DNA of 64,000 nt, from contig NZ_CANKWH010000012.1 of NCBI RefSeq assembly GCF_947487305.1, forward strand, positions 1 through 64,000. Direction: 5' to 3'. Position numbers and translations under genes: made by a program. Below the pieces are notes generated by a model that saw only the letters and a list, made by a program, of their open reading frames with translations, was not told the DNA's origin and did not search any database. This DNA comes from an uncultured Paracoccus sp. GTDB lineage: Bacteria > Pseudomonadota > Alphaproteobacteria > Rhodobacterales > Rhodobacteraceae. Shown here one piece after another: positions 55,169 to 63,810 of this stretch (position 1 is its first letter; each line of letters begins with the position of its first letter).

Positions 55169-56170
55169 TCAGATCAGCTTGCCCATCGCCACGGCGGTAT
55201 CGGACATGCGGTTCGAGAAGCCCCATTCGTTGTCGTACCAGGTCAGGATGCGGACCATGTTGCCTTCCAGCACCTTGGTCTGGTCGAGATGGAAGATCGA
55301 GGAATGCGGGTCGTGGTTGAAGTCGATCGAGACGTTCGGCTGATCGGTATAGCCGAGGATGCCCTTCAGCGGACCGTCGGCGGCCGCCTTGATCGCGGCA
55401 TTCACCTCTTCGACGGTGGTCGGGCGCTCGGCTTCAAAGACCAGATCGACGACCGAGACGTTCGGGGTGGGGACGCGGATGGCCACGCCGTCCAGCTTGC
55501 CGTTCAGCTCGGGCAGGACCAGGCCCACGGCCTTGGCGGCACCGGTCGAGGTCGGGATCATCGACATGGCGGCGGCGCGGGCGCGGTACAGGTCCTTGTG
55601 CATCGTGTCCAGCGTCGGCTGGTCGCCGGTATAGCTGTGAATGGTGGTCATGAAGCCCTTCTTGATGCCGATGGCATCGTTCAGGACCTTGGCCACCGGC
55701 GACAGGCAGTTGGTGGTGCAGCTGGCGTTCGAGACGATCAGGTCTTCCGAGGTCAGCGTGTCATCGTTCACACCGAAGACGATGGTCTTGCTGGCGCCCT
55801 TCGAGGGGGCCGAGACCAGCACGCGGCTGGAGCCGTTTTCCAGATGAACCTTGGCCTTGTCGGCATCGGTGAAGATGCCGGTGCATTCCAGCACCACGTC
55901 GACATCACCCCAGGGCAGGTCGGCCGGATTGCGGATCGCAGTGACCTTGATCGGGCCACGGCCGACGTCGATGCTGTCGCCGTTGACGGTGACCGTGCCG
56001 GGGAAGCGGCCATGCACGCTGTCGAAGCGGATCAGGTGGGCATTGGTCTCGACCGGACCCAGATCGTTGATCGCGATGACCTCGATATCGGTGCGGCCCG
56101 ATTCGATGATCGCGCGCAGAACGTTGCGTCCGATCCGCCCGAAGCCGTTGATCGCTACCTTGACTGCCAT
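55169..56170 (-). CDS. gap: Glyceraldehyde-3-phosphate dehydrogenase, type I
   Basis: A 333-residue NAD-linked GAPDH. N-terminal [19 protein letters not shown] (residues 3-21), catalytic Cys151 in [15 protein letters not shown], and His in the [11 protein letters not shown] segment; C-terminal [12 protein letters not shown] is typical. The Asp/Asn after the second strand (IAINDLGPV) suggests NAD preference. A perfect LacI-type palindrome lies ~110 nt upstream. Confidence 0.97.
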   Translation of the reverse strand: MAVKVAINGFGRIGRNVLRAIIESGRTDIEVIAINDLGPVETNAHLIRFDSVHGRFPGTVTVNGDSIDVGRGPIKVTAIRNPADLPWGDVDVVLECTGIFTDADKAKVHLENGSSRVLVSAPSKGASKTIVFGVNDDTLTSEDLIVSNASCTTNCLSPVAKVLNDAIGIKKGFMTTIHSYTGDQPTLDTMHKDLYRARAAAMSMIPTSTGAAKAVGLVLPELNGKLDGVAIRVPTPNVSVVDLVFEAERPTTVEEVNAAIKAAADGPLKGILGYTDQPNVSIDFNHDPHSSIFHLDQTKVLEGNMVRILTWYDNEWGFSNRMSDTAVAMGKLI

Positions 56171-56280
56171 GGTGCATACTCCGCCAGATGAATTTGGCTT
56201 CCCATACCGCCGATCCGCCGGTGATGCAAATGGCGAGAGCGGGATCGGCAGGCCATGTGAGGAAAAGAGGTCAATTGCTG

Positions 56281-56297
56281 ATGTTATGCGCTAACAT
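56281..56297. promoter_or_regulatory. LacI-family-type operator upstream of gap
   Basis: ATGTTA (56281-56286) - TGCGC - TAACAT (56292-56297) is a perfect 6-bp inverted repeat with a GC-centred 5-nt spacer. The TGTTA...TAACA halves resemble the sites of the Rhodobacter central-carbon regulator CceR and other LacI-family proteins, although those usually have an even spacer. No regulator gene is adjacent. Confidence 0.5.
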
Positions 56298-56381
56298 GCG
56301 GCTTTTGGACATGGTGCACCGGCTTGCGGGTGCGCCGCTGGCGTGATTCGAGAAATCCAGGGGTGACAGGGCCGACTGCGT

Positions 56382-56525
56382 TCAGCGCCAGAAGCTGACC
56401 CATTCGATCAACGAGGCGAATTGCCGGGCGAAAAACAGCGGCAGGCCCCAATGGAACAGGTAGTGATCGGCCAGGAACAGGCCGAGGATCAGTAGCGCAA
56501 GGAAAATGGCGATCCGGTTGGTCAT
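56382..56525 (-). CDS. 47-residue membrane microprotein
   Basis: An open frame of 47 codons starting at the ATG 56525: it begins MTNRIAIFLALLILGLFLAD, continues with HYLFHWGLPLFFARQFASL and ends IEWVSFWR. One membrane helix (residues about 4-19) followed by an amphipathic, aromatic segment. As I recall, short proteins of this shape (MTNRIAI...; ending DW/EW..FWR) recur near gap in Rhodobacterales; I cannot check alignments here. Codon use and composition look like neighbouring genes. It sits between fliG and gap on the same strand as both. Confidence 0.65.
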   Translation of the reverse strand: MTNRIAIFLALLILGLFLADHYLFHWGLPLFFARQFASLIEWVSFWR

Positions 56526-56590
56526 GGTGTTGGTGCTAGGCCAGAACCGTGCCTGCCCGCAAGCCGAGAAGGCTGGCGGGACATGCGCTG

Positions 56591-57613
56591 TCAGGCCGCA
56601 GTCTCGCCGTCTTCGGGCATCGGCACGAAGGCCAGATCGCCGGCATCGACGAGTTTGCGGATCGCGGTCACGACCTCGCCCATGGCCGCCTCGGCGTCGC
56701 GCGCACGGAGGGCGCCCGCGCTTTCCATGTCGCCCCGCAGCGATTCGGCCAGGCGCTGCGGCAGGTTCGACAGGATGAAGGTCGCCGCCTCGGCGTCATT
56801 GTCCTTGGCACCGGCAAGGGCGCGGACCAGCACGGCGTTGTCGACCTCGCGGGTGATGCGCGGAATGTCGCGGGGGGCGATCCGCGCGGGGATGTGGCGA
56901 AAGGTGAAGATGGTCTTGCGCACGCCGCCGGCAAAATCCGCATCGTCCTGATCCAGACCGTCAAGGATTGCGTCCCGCAGATCCGAGCTGGCGAAGTTCA
57001 GCATCGCGCCCACCCGCTCGGTTGCGGGCGACTCGATGGCCGGGCGGGGCAGGCTGTCTGCGGCCTGCAGCAACACAAGGCCGATGCGCTGCAAGGCTGA
57101 TTGCGTCACCGCGCCGGTCATCGACATGGCCAGCGCCACCGGGCGCGCCCGCTCGCGCGACAGGCAGGCAAAGACCTCGGACGAGGTTTCGACCGGAAGT
57201 TTCGACAGCATCAGGGCAACGATCTCGACCGCCTCGGTGCTTGCCAGGGTGATCAGTCGGTCAACTGGCAGGGCTGCCACCCGCTCCCACGGGTCGCTGC
57301 GCCCGCTCAGCGCCGCCGCGCGCCACAGCCGGTCGGTGGCATCCTCGGAGAGTTGCTGACCCAGAAGCTCCAGCGTCGCGCCCAGAGTTCCCGGAAAGGT
57401 CAGCCCGATCCGTTCCAGCTGTTCGCAGAACTCGGTGATGACGGCGTCACGGGTGCTGCGGTCGATCAGCTGCATTGCCGCCATTTCCTCGGCCAGAAGC
57501 GCCTGAACCTCGGCATCCAGTTCCGAGATCGGCAGCTGATCCTCGCCGTCCAGCAGCAGCCGCACGATCACTGCGGCCTTCTGCCGCGCCGTCAGGTCTG
57601 TCGTGCTGGTCAT
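56591..57613 (-). CDS. fliG: Flagellar motor switch protein FliG-like, isolated
   Basis: A 340-residue protein with the FliG layout: N-terminal LTARQKAAVIVRLLLDGEDQLPISELDAEVQALLAEEMAAMQLID, middle domain around LTFPGTLGATLELLGQQLSEDATDRLWRAA, and the C-terminal charged/torque helix region (RKTIFTFRHIPARIAPRDIPRITREVDNAVLVRALAGA followed by FILSNLPQRLAESLRGDM). The C-terminal torque residues (Arg/Glu/Asp pattern) look present (DNAVLVRALAGAKDNDAEAATFILSNLPQR). The ATG at 57613 replaces an upstream 57649 start. No other flagellar gene is in the window. It may serve a distant flagellar set, or be a diverged copy. Confidence 0.85.
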   Translation of the reverse strand: MTSTTDLTARQKAAVIVRLLLDGEDQLPISELDAEVQALLAEEMAAMQLIDRSTRDAVITEFCEQLERIGLTFPGTLGATLELLGQQLSEDATDRLWRAAALSGRSDPWERVAALPVDRLITLASTEAVEIVALMLSKLPVETSSEVFACLSRERARPVALAMSMTGAVTQSALQRIGLVLLQAADSLPRPAIESPATERVGAMLNFASSDLRDAILDGLDQDDADFAGGVRKTIFTFRHIPARIAPRDIPRITREVDNAVLVRALAGAKDNDAEAATFILSNLPQRLAESLRGDMESAGALRARDAEAAMGEVVTAIRKLVDAGDLAFVPMPEDGETAA

Positions 57614-57673
57614 TGCCGCCCCCCGGAATCGATCCATTCCGGGGAACAATGTCAGAACTTTGCTAAGGACCGG

Positions 57674-59002
57674 TTAGCTGCCGGCCTGTTTCGCCTCGGC
57701 GGGGCCAAAGACCCGCGCAAAGATCGTGTCGACATGTTTGGTGTGGTAGCCGAGGTCGAATTTCTCCTCGATCTCGGCCGGCGACAGCGCCGCGGTCACT
57801 TCCGGGTCGGCCAGCAGTTCCTCTTTGAAATCCTTGCCTTCTTCCCAGACCTTCATCGCGTTTCGCTGCACCAGTCGATAGGCATCCTCGCGCGAGACGC
57901 CGGCCTGGGTCAAAGCCAGCAGCACCCGCTGGCTCATCACAAGGCCTTTGAACTTGTTCATGTTCTTCAGCATGTTCTCGGGATAGACGACCAGCTTCTC
58001 GATCACGCCCGCCAGCCGGTTCAGGGCGAAATCCAGCGTGATGGTGGCATCCGGCGCAATGCCGCGCTCGACCGAACTGTGCGAGATATCGCGCTCGTGC
58101 CACAGAGCCACGTTCTCCATCGCCGGCACGACGGTCATGCGCACCAGGCGGGCGAGGCCGGTCAGGTTCTCGGTCAGCACCGGGTTGCGCTTGTGCGGCA
58201 TCGCGGACGAGCCCTTCTGGCCGGGGCTGAAGAATTCCTCGGCCTCCAGCACCTCGGTGCGCTGCATGTGACGAATCTCGATGGCGATGTTCTCGATCGA
58301 GCTGGCGATGACGCCAAGCGTGGCGAAGAACATGGCGTGGCGGTCACGCGGGATCACCTGTGTGCTGATCGGCTCGGGACGCAGGCCCAGCATCTTGCAC
58401 ACATGCTCCTCGACCGCCGGATCGATATTGGCGAAGGTGCCGACCGCGCCCGAGATCGCGCCGGTGGCAACCTCCCACCGGGCCTTTTCCAGCCGGTTCT
58501 TGTTGCGGTCCATCTCGGCATAGAAGCGGGCGAAGGTCAGGCCAAGCGTGGTCGGTTCCGCATGGATGCCGTGGCTGCGACCGATGCGCACGGTGTCCTT
58601 GTGCTCCAGCGCGCGGCGCTTCAGCGCGGCCAGGACCTTGTCCATGTCGGCGAGAAGGATGTCGGCGGCGCGGACCAGCTGCACGTTCAGCGTGGTGTCG
58701 AGCACGTCCGAGCTGGTCATGCCCTGATGGACAAAGCGGGCCTTGTCGGCACCGATGATCTCGGCCAGATGGGTGAGGAAGGCAATGACGTCATGCTTGG
58801 TGACGGCCTCGATCTCATCGATGCGGGCCACGTCGAATTCCACGTCCTTCGCCTTCCAGACCGCCTCGGCGCTGGCGCGCGGGATCACACCCAATTCGGC
58901 CTGGGCGTCGCAGGCATGGGCCTCGATCTCGTACCAGATGCGGAACTTGGTCTCGGGCGACCAGATGGCGGTCATTTCGGGGCGGGCATAGCGAGGGATC
59001 AT
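57674..59002 (-). CDS. purB: Adenylosuccinate lyase
   Basis: A 442-residue fumarase/aspartase-superfamily lyase acting twice in purine synthesis. It opens MIPRYARPEMTAIWSPETKFRIWYEIE, has TSSDVLDTTLNVQLVRAAD (His/Ser region preceded by VHQGM), GRSHGIHAEPTTLG with the catalytic His, and the signature GSSAMPHKRNP (about 259-269). Length and motifs are normal for the class. Stop at 57674; fliG begins 61 nt further along the same strand. Confidence 0.96.
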   Translation of the reverse strand: MIPRYARPEMTAIWSPETKFRIWYEIEAHACDAQAELGVIPRASAEAVWKAKDVEFDVARIDEIEAVTKHDVIAFLTHLAEIIGADKARFVHQGMTSSDVLDTTLNVQLVRAADILLADMDKVLAALKRRALEHKDTVRIGRSHGIHAEPTTLGLTFARFYAEMDRNKNRLEKARWEVATGAISGAVGTFANIDPAVEEHVCKMLGLRPEPISTQVIPRDRHAMFFATLGVIASSIENIAIEIRHMQRTEVLEAEEFFSPGQKGSSAMPHKRNPVLTENLTGLARLVRMTVVPAMENVALWHERDISHSSVERGIAPDATITLDFALNRLAGVIEKLVVYPENMLKNMNKFKGLVMSQRVLLALTQAGVSREDAYRLVQRNAMKVWEEGKDFKEELLADPEVTAALSPAEIEEKFDLGYHTKHVDTIFARVFGPAEAKQAGS

Positions 59003-59130
59003 CGGCGGGCTCCTGTCTGGCTTGGGCGCGGGATAGCGGGAAGGGGGCCGGGGGGCAAGATTTCACCGCAGTCGGAACATTCCGCCGGGGTGGCGGGTTG
59101 ACCTGCAAACAGCCATTCCCGAGGTCCGCC

Positions 59131-59886
59131 ATGTCATCCGAGCGCGATGTGAACCCGAAACCCAGTGAAACCGAAACCGCCGCCAGCCTGCGCGGCCCCA
59201 CCCATTCCTCGCGGATTCCGCCATCGGAACCGGGGCCTTACGTTGATGCGGCGCGTGCCGCCGGCCGGTCGCGTCGACCGACCCTGACTGGCAAGGTGAT
59301 TTATTTCGGCGGTGCCGGCATCCTGGCCGCAGCGGCGACGGCGGCGGTGGTGCTGGCGGCGCGGAAGCTGACCGATCACGGTGACGAGCCCGCCGCTGAC
59401 CGCCATCCGCCGCACGAGCGCCCCCTTGCGCCGCGCTTTGCCGAACTGGACGAGGAGGAGCGCGAAGAGATTCGCCGCCGTGCCCGCGAGCGTGCCAGGG
59501 CCGACCGCAACCGCGCCGCCCGCCTGCGCGCCATGGCCGCGCGCGAACGTGTCGCCCCGCGCCGCAACATCGCCCGCGACGTGAGCGAGACGGCCCAGAA
59601 CCTTTCGGGCAGCATCCACGGTGTCATGGGTGCGCTGACCAGCGCCTTGTCCGGCTTCCGGCAGGTTGCCACGCAGGCCGGCGGGATCATGCGCGAATTC
59701 TCGGTTGCTGCCGACACGGTGCGCAGCCTGCTGGACCGGGGCGAGGGACGGGCTGACACCCGGTATGCGGACCGATCCGAAGCCCGGCCGCCGCAGCAGC
59801 ATCAGCAGGAGGCGCCGCCGCGCAATGGCGGCGTGCGGGTCGAGGACGAGGACCGGCAGACCCATGACCGTCTGCATCGCCTCTAA
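59131..59886 (+). CDS. Hypothetical membrane-anchored coiled-coil protein
   Basis: A 251-residue protein. A polar N-terminus (to about 50) is followed by one membrane helix (about 55-76, VIYFGGAGILAAAATAAVVLAA), then a strongly charged heptad-like stretch (about 98-140, ELDEEEREEIRRRARERARADRNRAARLRAMAARERV), a helical part (DVSETAQNLSGSIHGVMGALTSALSGFRQVATQAGGIMREFSVAADTVRSLL) and a polar tail. I recognise no family. The start at 59131 has GAGG at good spacing. It lies 37 nt upstream of the YihY-family gene, suggesting an operon. Confidence 0.75.
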   Translation: MSSERDVNPKPSETETAASLRGPTHSSRIPPSEPGPYVDAARAAGRSRRPTLTGKVIYFGGAGILAAAATAAVVLAARKLTDHGDEPAADRHPPHERPLAPRFAELDEEEREEIRRRARERARADRNRAARLRAMAARERVAPRRNIARDVSETAQNLSGSIHGVMGALTSALSGFRQVATQAGGIMREFSVAADTVRSLLDRGEGRADTRYADRSEARPPQQHQQEAPPRNGGVRVEDEDRQTHDRLHRL

Positions 59887-59923
59887 CCTGCCCTGTCGCT
59901 GACCCTTGCCTGACTGGACGCCG

Positions 59924-61027
59924 ATGACGAACCCGCCGCCCCGCAAAGCCTCGGTTCTCGATGCCTTGTTTGACGATCTTGACGAGACCACGCGGGCCAG
60001 GTTTGGCATCGGTCAGGCCGAGGCAGAGGCCGGTCGCGACTGGCGGGACCGGCGCCGGAGGCTCGATTTCGACAAGGTTCTCCCGCCCCCTGAACGCGTC
60101 GGCCCGCCGGGCGCGGCGAAAACGCCCCTGCAGCTGCGCCGTCAGGATTGGGTCGCCATCGCCAAGCGGACGCTGACGCAGGTGAACGAGGACAGGGTGC
60201 CCGAGGTGGCGGGGGGTGTGACATTCTTTGCGCTTCTGGCGCTGTTCCCGGCGCTGACCGCCTTTGTCTCGATCTATGGGCTTTTTGCCGATCCGCAGAA
60301 GATCATCGACAATTTCGAGATGTTGAACCGCTTCATCCCCGAAAGCGCGCTGACCATTCTTCTGGACCAGACCGAGGCCATCACCTCGGCCCCGCAGGCG
60401 GCGCTGTCGCTGGCGACCGTCATGGGCCTGCTGATCGCCTTCTACTCGGCCAATGGCGGGACCAAGGCGATGATCTCGGCGATGAACGTGGCGTGGTTCC
60501 AGAAGGAACGGCGCGGCTTCCTGCAGCTTAACCTGCTGGCGATGGGCTTCACCGTCGGCGCGGCCATGCTGGTCGTGACCATGTTCAGCGCCATCGCGGT
60601 CTTGCCTGCAGTCTTCGGCTTCCTGCCGGTTGATCGCTATACTGAACAACTGGTCAACTGGCTGCGCTGGCCGATCATTTTCGTGGCGGTGCTGCTGGCA
60701 CTGGCGGTGTTTTACCGCTTCGGCCCCAGTCGGCGCAGCGCGCGCTGGCACTGGATCTCGCCCGGCGCGCTGTTCGCCGCGCTTGGCCTCGCCGTCGCCT
60801 CGCTGCTTTTCTCGTGGTACGCGGCGAATTTCGCCAATTTCAACCAGACCTACGGCTCGCTGGGGGCGGCCATCGGCCTGATGATGTGGCTGTGGATCGC
60901 CTCGATGGTGGTGATCGTCGGCGCCGAGATCAATTCCGAGGTCGAGCGGCAGATCAAGATCGAGAACGAGATCCCGGTGCCCGGAAATCCCGAGGCCGAC
61001 GAGGCGGGCACGACGCCGGTGGCCTGA
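59924..61027 (+). CDS. YihY/BrkB-family inner-membrane protein
   Basis: A 367-residue protein with about six membrane helices. The entry motif VPEVAGGVTFFALLALFPALTAFVSIYGLF (about 92-122), the STKA/GTKAMISAMNVAWFQKERRGFLQL string and the ending SLGAAIGLMMWLWIASMVVIVGAEINSEVE are hallmarks of the YihY (UPF0761) family, once misnamed ribonuclease BN. Function remains unclear. The ATG at 59924 (MTNPPPRK) was preferred to a TTG at 59906. Confidence 0.9.
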   Translation: MTNPPPRKASVLDALFDDLDETTRARFGIGQAEAEAGRDWRDRRRRLDFDKVLPPPERVGPPGAAKTPLQLRRQDWVAIAKRTLTQVNEDRVPEVAGGVTFFALLALFPALTAFVSIYGLFADPQKIIDNFEMLNRFIPESALTILLDQTEAITSAPQAALSLATVMGLLIAFYSANGGTKAMISAMNVAWFQKERRGFLQLNLLAMGFTVGAAMLVVTMFSAIAVLPAVFGFLPVDRYTEQLVNWLRWPIIFVAVLLALAVFYRFGPSRRSARWHWISPGALFAALGLAVASLLFSWYAANFANFNQTYGSLGAAIGLMMWLWIASMVVIVGAEINSEVERQIKIENEIPVPGNPEADEAGTTPVA

Positions 61028-61031
61028 CGGC

Positions 61032-61424
61032 CTAGAACTTCGCCAGGTTGGGGTCCGATTCCAGTACGCCGCGCCGCCATTCCGGGATGCTGTTCGGATA
61101 GGACCAGAACTCGACCTGCTTGCAGATCTTGCCGTCGCGGATGTCGTGGAAGCTGGCGGCGCGCGCGATCATGTGCAGGTCGCGCTGCATCACCCGCACG
61201 TCGCTGGCGGCGTGATCGCCCTCGGTTACCACCCTCATCACCTCGAAGAGCCAGCCGTGCTGGCCCGCCAGCGAGGCATTGGCGGCAACGAAGGCCTCGC
61301 GCCCGCGGAAGATCTCGCCCGTTTGCGGCCAGATGCCGACGAAATCATCGGTCAGGAAATGCTCGGCCACAGCGGCCCATTCGTTGCCGTTCATGGCGGT
61401 CCAGAAATCGCGGATCAGTGACAT
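61032..61424 (-). CDS. SnoaL-like / ketosteroid-isomerase-like protein
   Basis: A 130-residue protein of the NTF2-like fold: FWTAMNGNEWAAVAEHFLTDDFVGIWPQTGEIFRGREAFVAANASLAGQHGWLFEVMRVVTEGDHAASDVRV ... KICKQVEFWSYP. The pattern, with short helices then a curved sheet, matches SnoaL-like polyketide-cyclase/isomerase domains; the ligand is unknown. It converges on the YihY gene with only 4 nt between stop codons. Start 61424 was preferred to an upstream ATG at 61475. Confidence 0.8.
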   Translation of the reverse strand: MSLIRDFWTAMNGNEWAAVAEHFLTDDFVGIWPQTGEIFRGREAFVAANASLAGQHGWLFEVMRVVTEGDHAASDVRVMQRDLHMIARAASFHDIRDGKICKQVEFWSYPNSIPEWRRGVLESDPNLAKF

Positions 61425-61496
61425 GGCGCGGTCCTCCCTGCCGGGGATCATGGCCAGCGGTGCAGCGGCTGGCAAGCGGGATCGCGCGGGCGCACG

Positions 61497-62174
61497 TCAG
61501 GCGTCGAGAAAGGCCGTCAGCGCGGAGGATAGCGGCTCTGGCGCCTCCATCGGGATCATGTGGCCCGCATCGATCGTGGTCATGCGCGCGCCGGGGATCG
61601 CCGCCAGCATCTCGCCCGATTCCGTGACCGAGCGCAGCCGGTCCTGACTGCCGGCGACGATCAGCGTCGGGCAGGTGATTGCGGCAAGCTGCGGCAGGTC
61701 GCCATCGCGCCGGAACAGCGACTGGCGACGGAAGGCCTCGCCGCCAAGCCTGAGGCTCATGGCATGGATGCGTTCGACCAGCGCCGTATCGCCCTCACGA
61801 TCAGGGGCAAGGGCCATGCGGATCGCCCGGTGGCTGATCCCGCCGAACATGGCCGGGTCAGCCTTCGCGACCAGCGCCTTGCGCTGCGCCTGAAAGGCCG
61901 AATCGCCGCGCGCCGAGGTGGCGACAAGCACCATGCGCCGCACCCGCTCGGGTGCTGCTCGCTGGATCGCGCGGGCAACATAGCCGCCCATCGAGAAGCC
62001 GATCAGGTCGAACCGCCCGGGCACGTTCTCAAGGGTCTGCGCCGCCATCTCCTCGATGGAGTGACCGCGCGTCGGATCGACATGATGGATCGGGCCGAAG
62101 CGGGCGAGGGCGTCACCCATATCGGTCCAGAGATTGTCGTCGAGCATGAAGCCTGGGGCGAGAACAAGGGCCAT
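61497..62174 (-). CDS. Alpha/beta hydrolase
   Basis: A 225-residue single-domain hydrolase. Nucleophile Ser61 lies in the elbow LIGFSMGGYVA, the oxyanion region is LAPGFMLDDNLWTD at the N-terminus, the acid is expected near AGSQD, and the catalytic His is in DAGHMIPMEAPE close to the C-terminus. No lid domain is obvious beyond a short insertion, so it is a small esterase-like enzyme with unknown substrate. The ATG at 62174 begins the family-like sequence; upstream frames overlap trigger factor. Confidence 0.87.
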   Translation of the reverse strand: MALVLAPGFMLDDNLWTDMGDALARFGPIHHVDPTRGHSIEEMAAQTLENVPGRFDLIGFSMGGYVARAIQRAAPERVRRMVLVATSARGDSAFQAQRKALVAKADPAMFGGISHRAIRMALAPDREGDTALVERIHAMSLRLGGEAFRRQSLFRRDGDLPQLAAITCPTLIVAGSQDRLRSVTESGEMLAAIPGARMTTIDAGHMIPMEAPEPLSSALTAFLDA

Positions 62175-62230
62175 GGCTGTCACTCCTCTGTCGGTTCTGC
62201 GGGCGATGGTCTTGCGACCTGCAGATATGA

Positions 62231-62257
62231 AAAGGCCCCGCCTCTGCAGGCGGGGCC
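62231..62257 (-). terminator. Intrinsic terminator of the trigger factor gene
   Basis: GGCCCCGCC / GGCGGGGCC with loop TCTGCA, followed on the minus strand by TTTTC. Lies 27 nt after the tig stop. Confidence 0.9.
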
Positions 62258-62283
62258 GATCCGTCAGCCAAGGGCCGGAACGA

Positions 62284-63618
62284 TCAGAGCTCGTCCAGCG
62301 CCTCGACGGCCTTTTCCAGATCCTCTTTCGAGACTTCCTTGTCCTTGACCTTGGCGCCCTCGGCGATGTGGTCGACGACCTTGTCCTCGAAGATCGGCGC
62401 GCGCAGTTGCTGCTGGGCAGCCTGATTCTGCTGGATGAACTCGAAGAAGGCGCGCTCCTGGCCCGGGTACTGACGGGCGGCATTCATCACCGCCTGGGTC
62501 ATTTCCTGGTCGCTCACGGCGATCTCGGCCTTCTGGCCGATATCGGCCAGCAGAAGGCCAAGGCGCACGCGGCGCTCGGCCAGCTTCTTGTGCTCGTCGG
62601 TCGGCTCGATGGCGCCGTGGTTATGGCCGTGATCGTCCGGGTGCTCTTCGTGATAGAGTTGGTGGGCGATCTGGGCGGCCTCGGCCTCGACCAGCGATTC
62701 CGGCAGGTCGAAGCTGACCATGCCGTCCAGCTGGTCCAAGAGGGCGCGCTTCAGCACGGCGCGCGAGGCGCCGGCATATTCGGCTTCCAGGCGTTCGGCG
62801 ATCTGCTTCTTCAGCGCGTCCAGATCCTCGGCGCCGAATTTCTTGGCCAGCTCGTCATCGATCTCGGCGGCTTTCGGGGCTTTCACGGCTTTCACCGAGG
62901 TCTCGAAAGTCGCGGCCTTGCCGGCCAGGTGCGGGGCGCCGTATTCGGCGGGGAAGCTGACTTCCACCTTCACCTCGTCACCGGCCTTGACGCCGACCAG
63001 TTGCTCCTCGAAGCCGGGGATGAAGCTGCCCGAACCCAGAACCAGCGGGTAATCCTCGGCGGCACCGCCCTCGAAGGCCTCGCCATCGACGAAGCCCTTG
63101 AAGTCGATCACGACCTGATCGCCGTCCTTGGACTTGGTGCCCTTCTTGCGGTCTTCGAAGTTCTGCGCGTTCTTGGCCAGGTTCTCCAGCGCCTCGGTGA
63201 CGGCGCTGTCCTCGGCCTTCACCTTCAGCCGTTCGAGTTTCACCTTCGACACGTCCAGTTCCGGGATCTGGGGCAGGGTCTCGTAGGAGACGTTGACGAC
63301 CATGTCGTCGCCCTCTTTCCAGGTCTCGCCGTTCTCCATCTCGATCTTGGGCTGGGTCGCCGGACGGTCGCCCGAGCTTTCCAGGTGGTCGCGCAGCGCG
63401 CCATCGATCGATTCCTGCATGGCTTCGCCCATCAGGCGCTGGCCGAACTGCTTTTTCAGCAGTGCCATCGGCACCTTGCCCTTGCGGAAGCCCTTCATCT
63501 CGATCTCGGGCTGGGCCTCTTTCAGCTTGCCGTCAACCTTGGTGGCCAGCTCGTCGCCGGTCAGCGTGATCTGGTAGCCGCGCTTCAGACCTTCGTTCTG
63601 GGTTTCCTTGACCTGCAT
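62284..63618 (-). CDS. tig: Trigger factor (ribosome-associated chaperone)
   Basis: A 444-residue chaperone and peptidyl-prolyl isomerase. The ribosome-binding signature [17 protein letters not shown] is at about 43-59, the FKBP-like domain holds [19 protein letters not shown] and [22 protein letters not shown] (about 165-215), and the helical C-terminal chaperone arms follow. A His/Asp-rich insertion [12 protein letters not shown] lies in the C-terminal part. The ATG at 63618 ([10 protein letters not shown]) gives the standard start. Confidence 0.96.
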   Translation of the reverse strand: MQVKETQNEGLKRGYQITLTGDELATKVDGKLKEAQPEIEMKGFRKGKVPMALLKKQFGQRLMGEAMQESIDGALRDHLESSGDRPATQPKIEMENGETWKEGDDMVVNVSYETLPQIPELDVSKVKLERLKVKAEDSAVTEALENLAKNAQNFEDRKKGTKSKDGDQVVIDFKGFVDGEAFEGGAAEDYPLVLGSGSFIPGFEEQLVGVKAGDEVKVEVSFPAEYGAPHLAGKAATFETSVKAVKAPKAAEIDDELAKKFGAEDLDALKKQIAERLEAEYAGASRAVLKRALLDQLDGMVSFDLPESLVEAEAAQIAHQLYHEEHPDDHGHNHGAIEPTDEHKKLAERRVRLGLLLADIGQKAEIAVSDQEMTQAVMNAARQYPGQERAFFEFIQQNQAAQQQLRAPIFEDKVVDHIAEGAKVKDKEVSKEDLEKAVEALDEL

Positions 63619-63642
63619 GTCCGTCCTATCCTTCATCCAACT

Positions 63643-63727
63643 TGGTGCGGGTGGAGGGACTTGAACCCCCACGCCTTGCGGCGCCAGAACCTAAATCTGG
63701 TGCGTCTACCAATTTCGCCACACCCGC
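63643..63727 (-). tRNA. tRNA-Leu (anticodon UAG)
   Basis: 85 nt including the encoded CCA. Acceptor stem GCGGGTG/CACCCGC, anticodon stem CCAGA/TCTGG with loop TTTAGGT (anticodon at 63691-63693 on the complement, TAG), a long variable arm GCGCCGCAAGGCG and T arm GGGGGTTCAAGTCCCTC. A class II tRNA reading CUA/CUG-type leucine codons. Confidence 0.97.
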
Positions 63728-63810
63728 AATGTCAAACGGGCGGACCAGAAGCCCGCCGCGCAAATTCCGCGCCCTGATAGCAGGCTCGCGCGCGGGGTGC
63801 GAGGGGATTC

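Noticed and set aside
63643..63727. tRNA-Leu as an integration site for a mobile island
   Set aside because: No integrase gene, duplicated tRNA end or composition change is visible beside it within the window.
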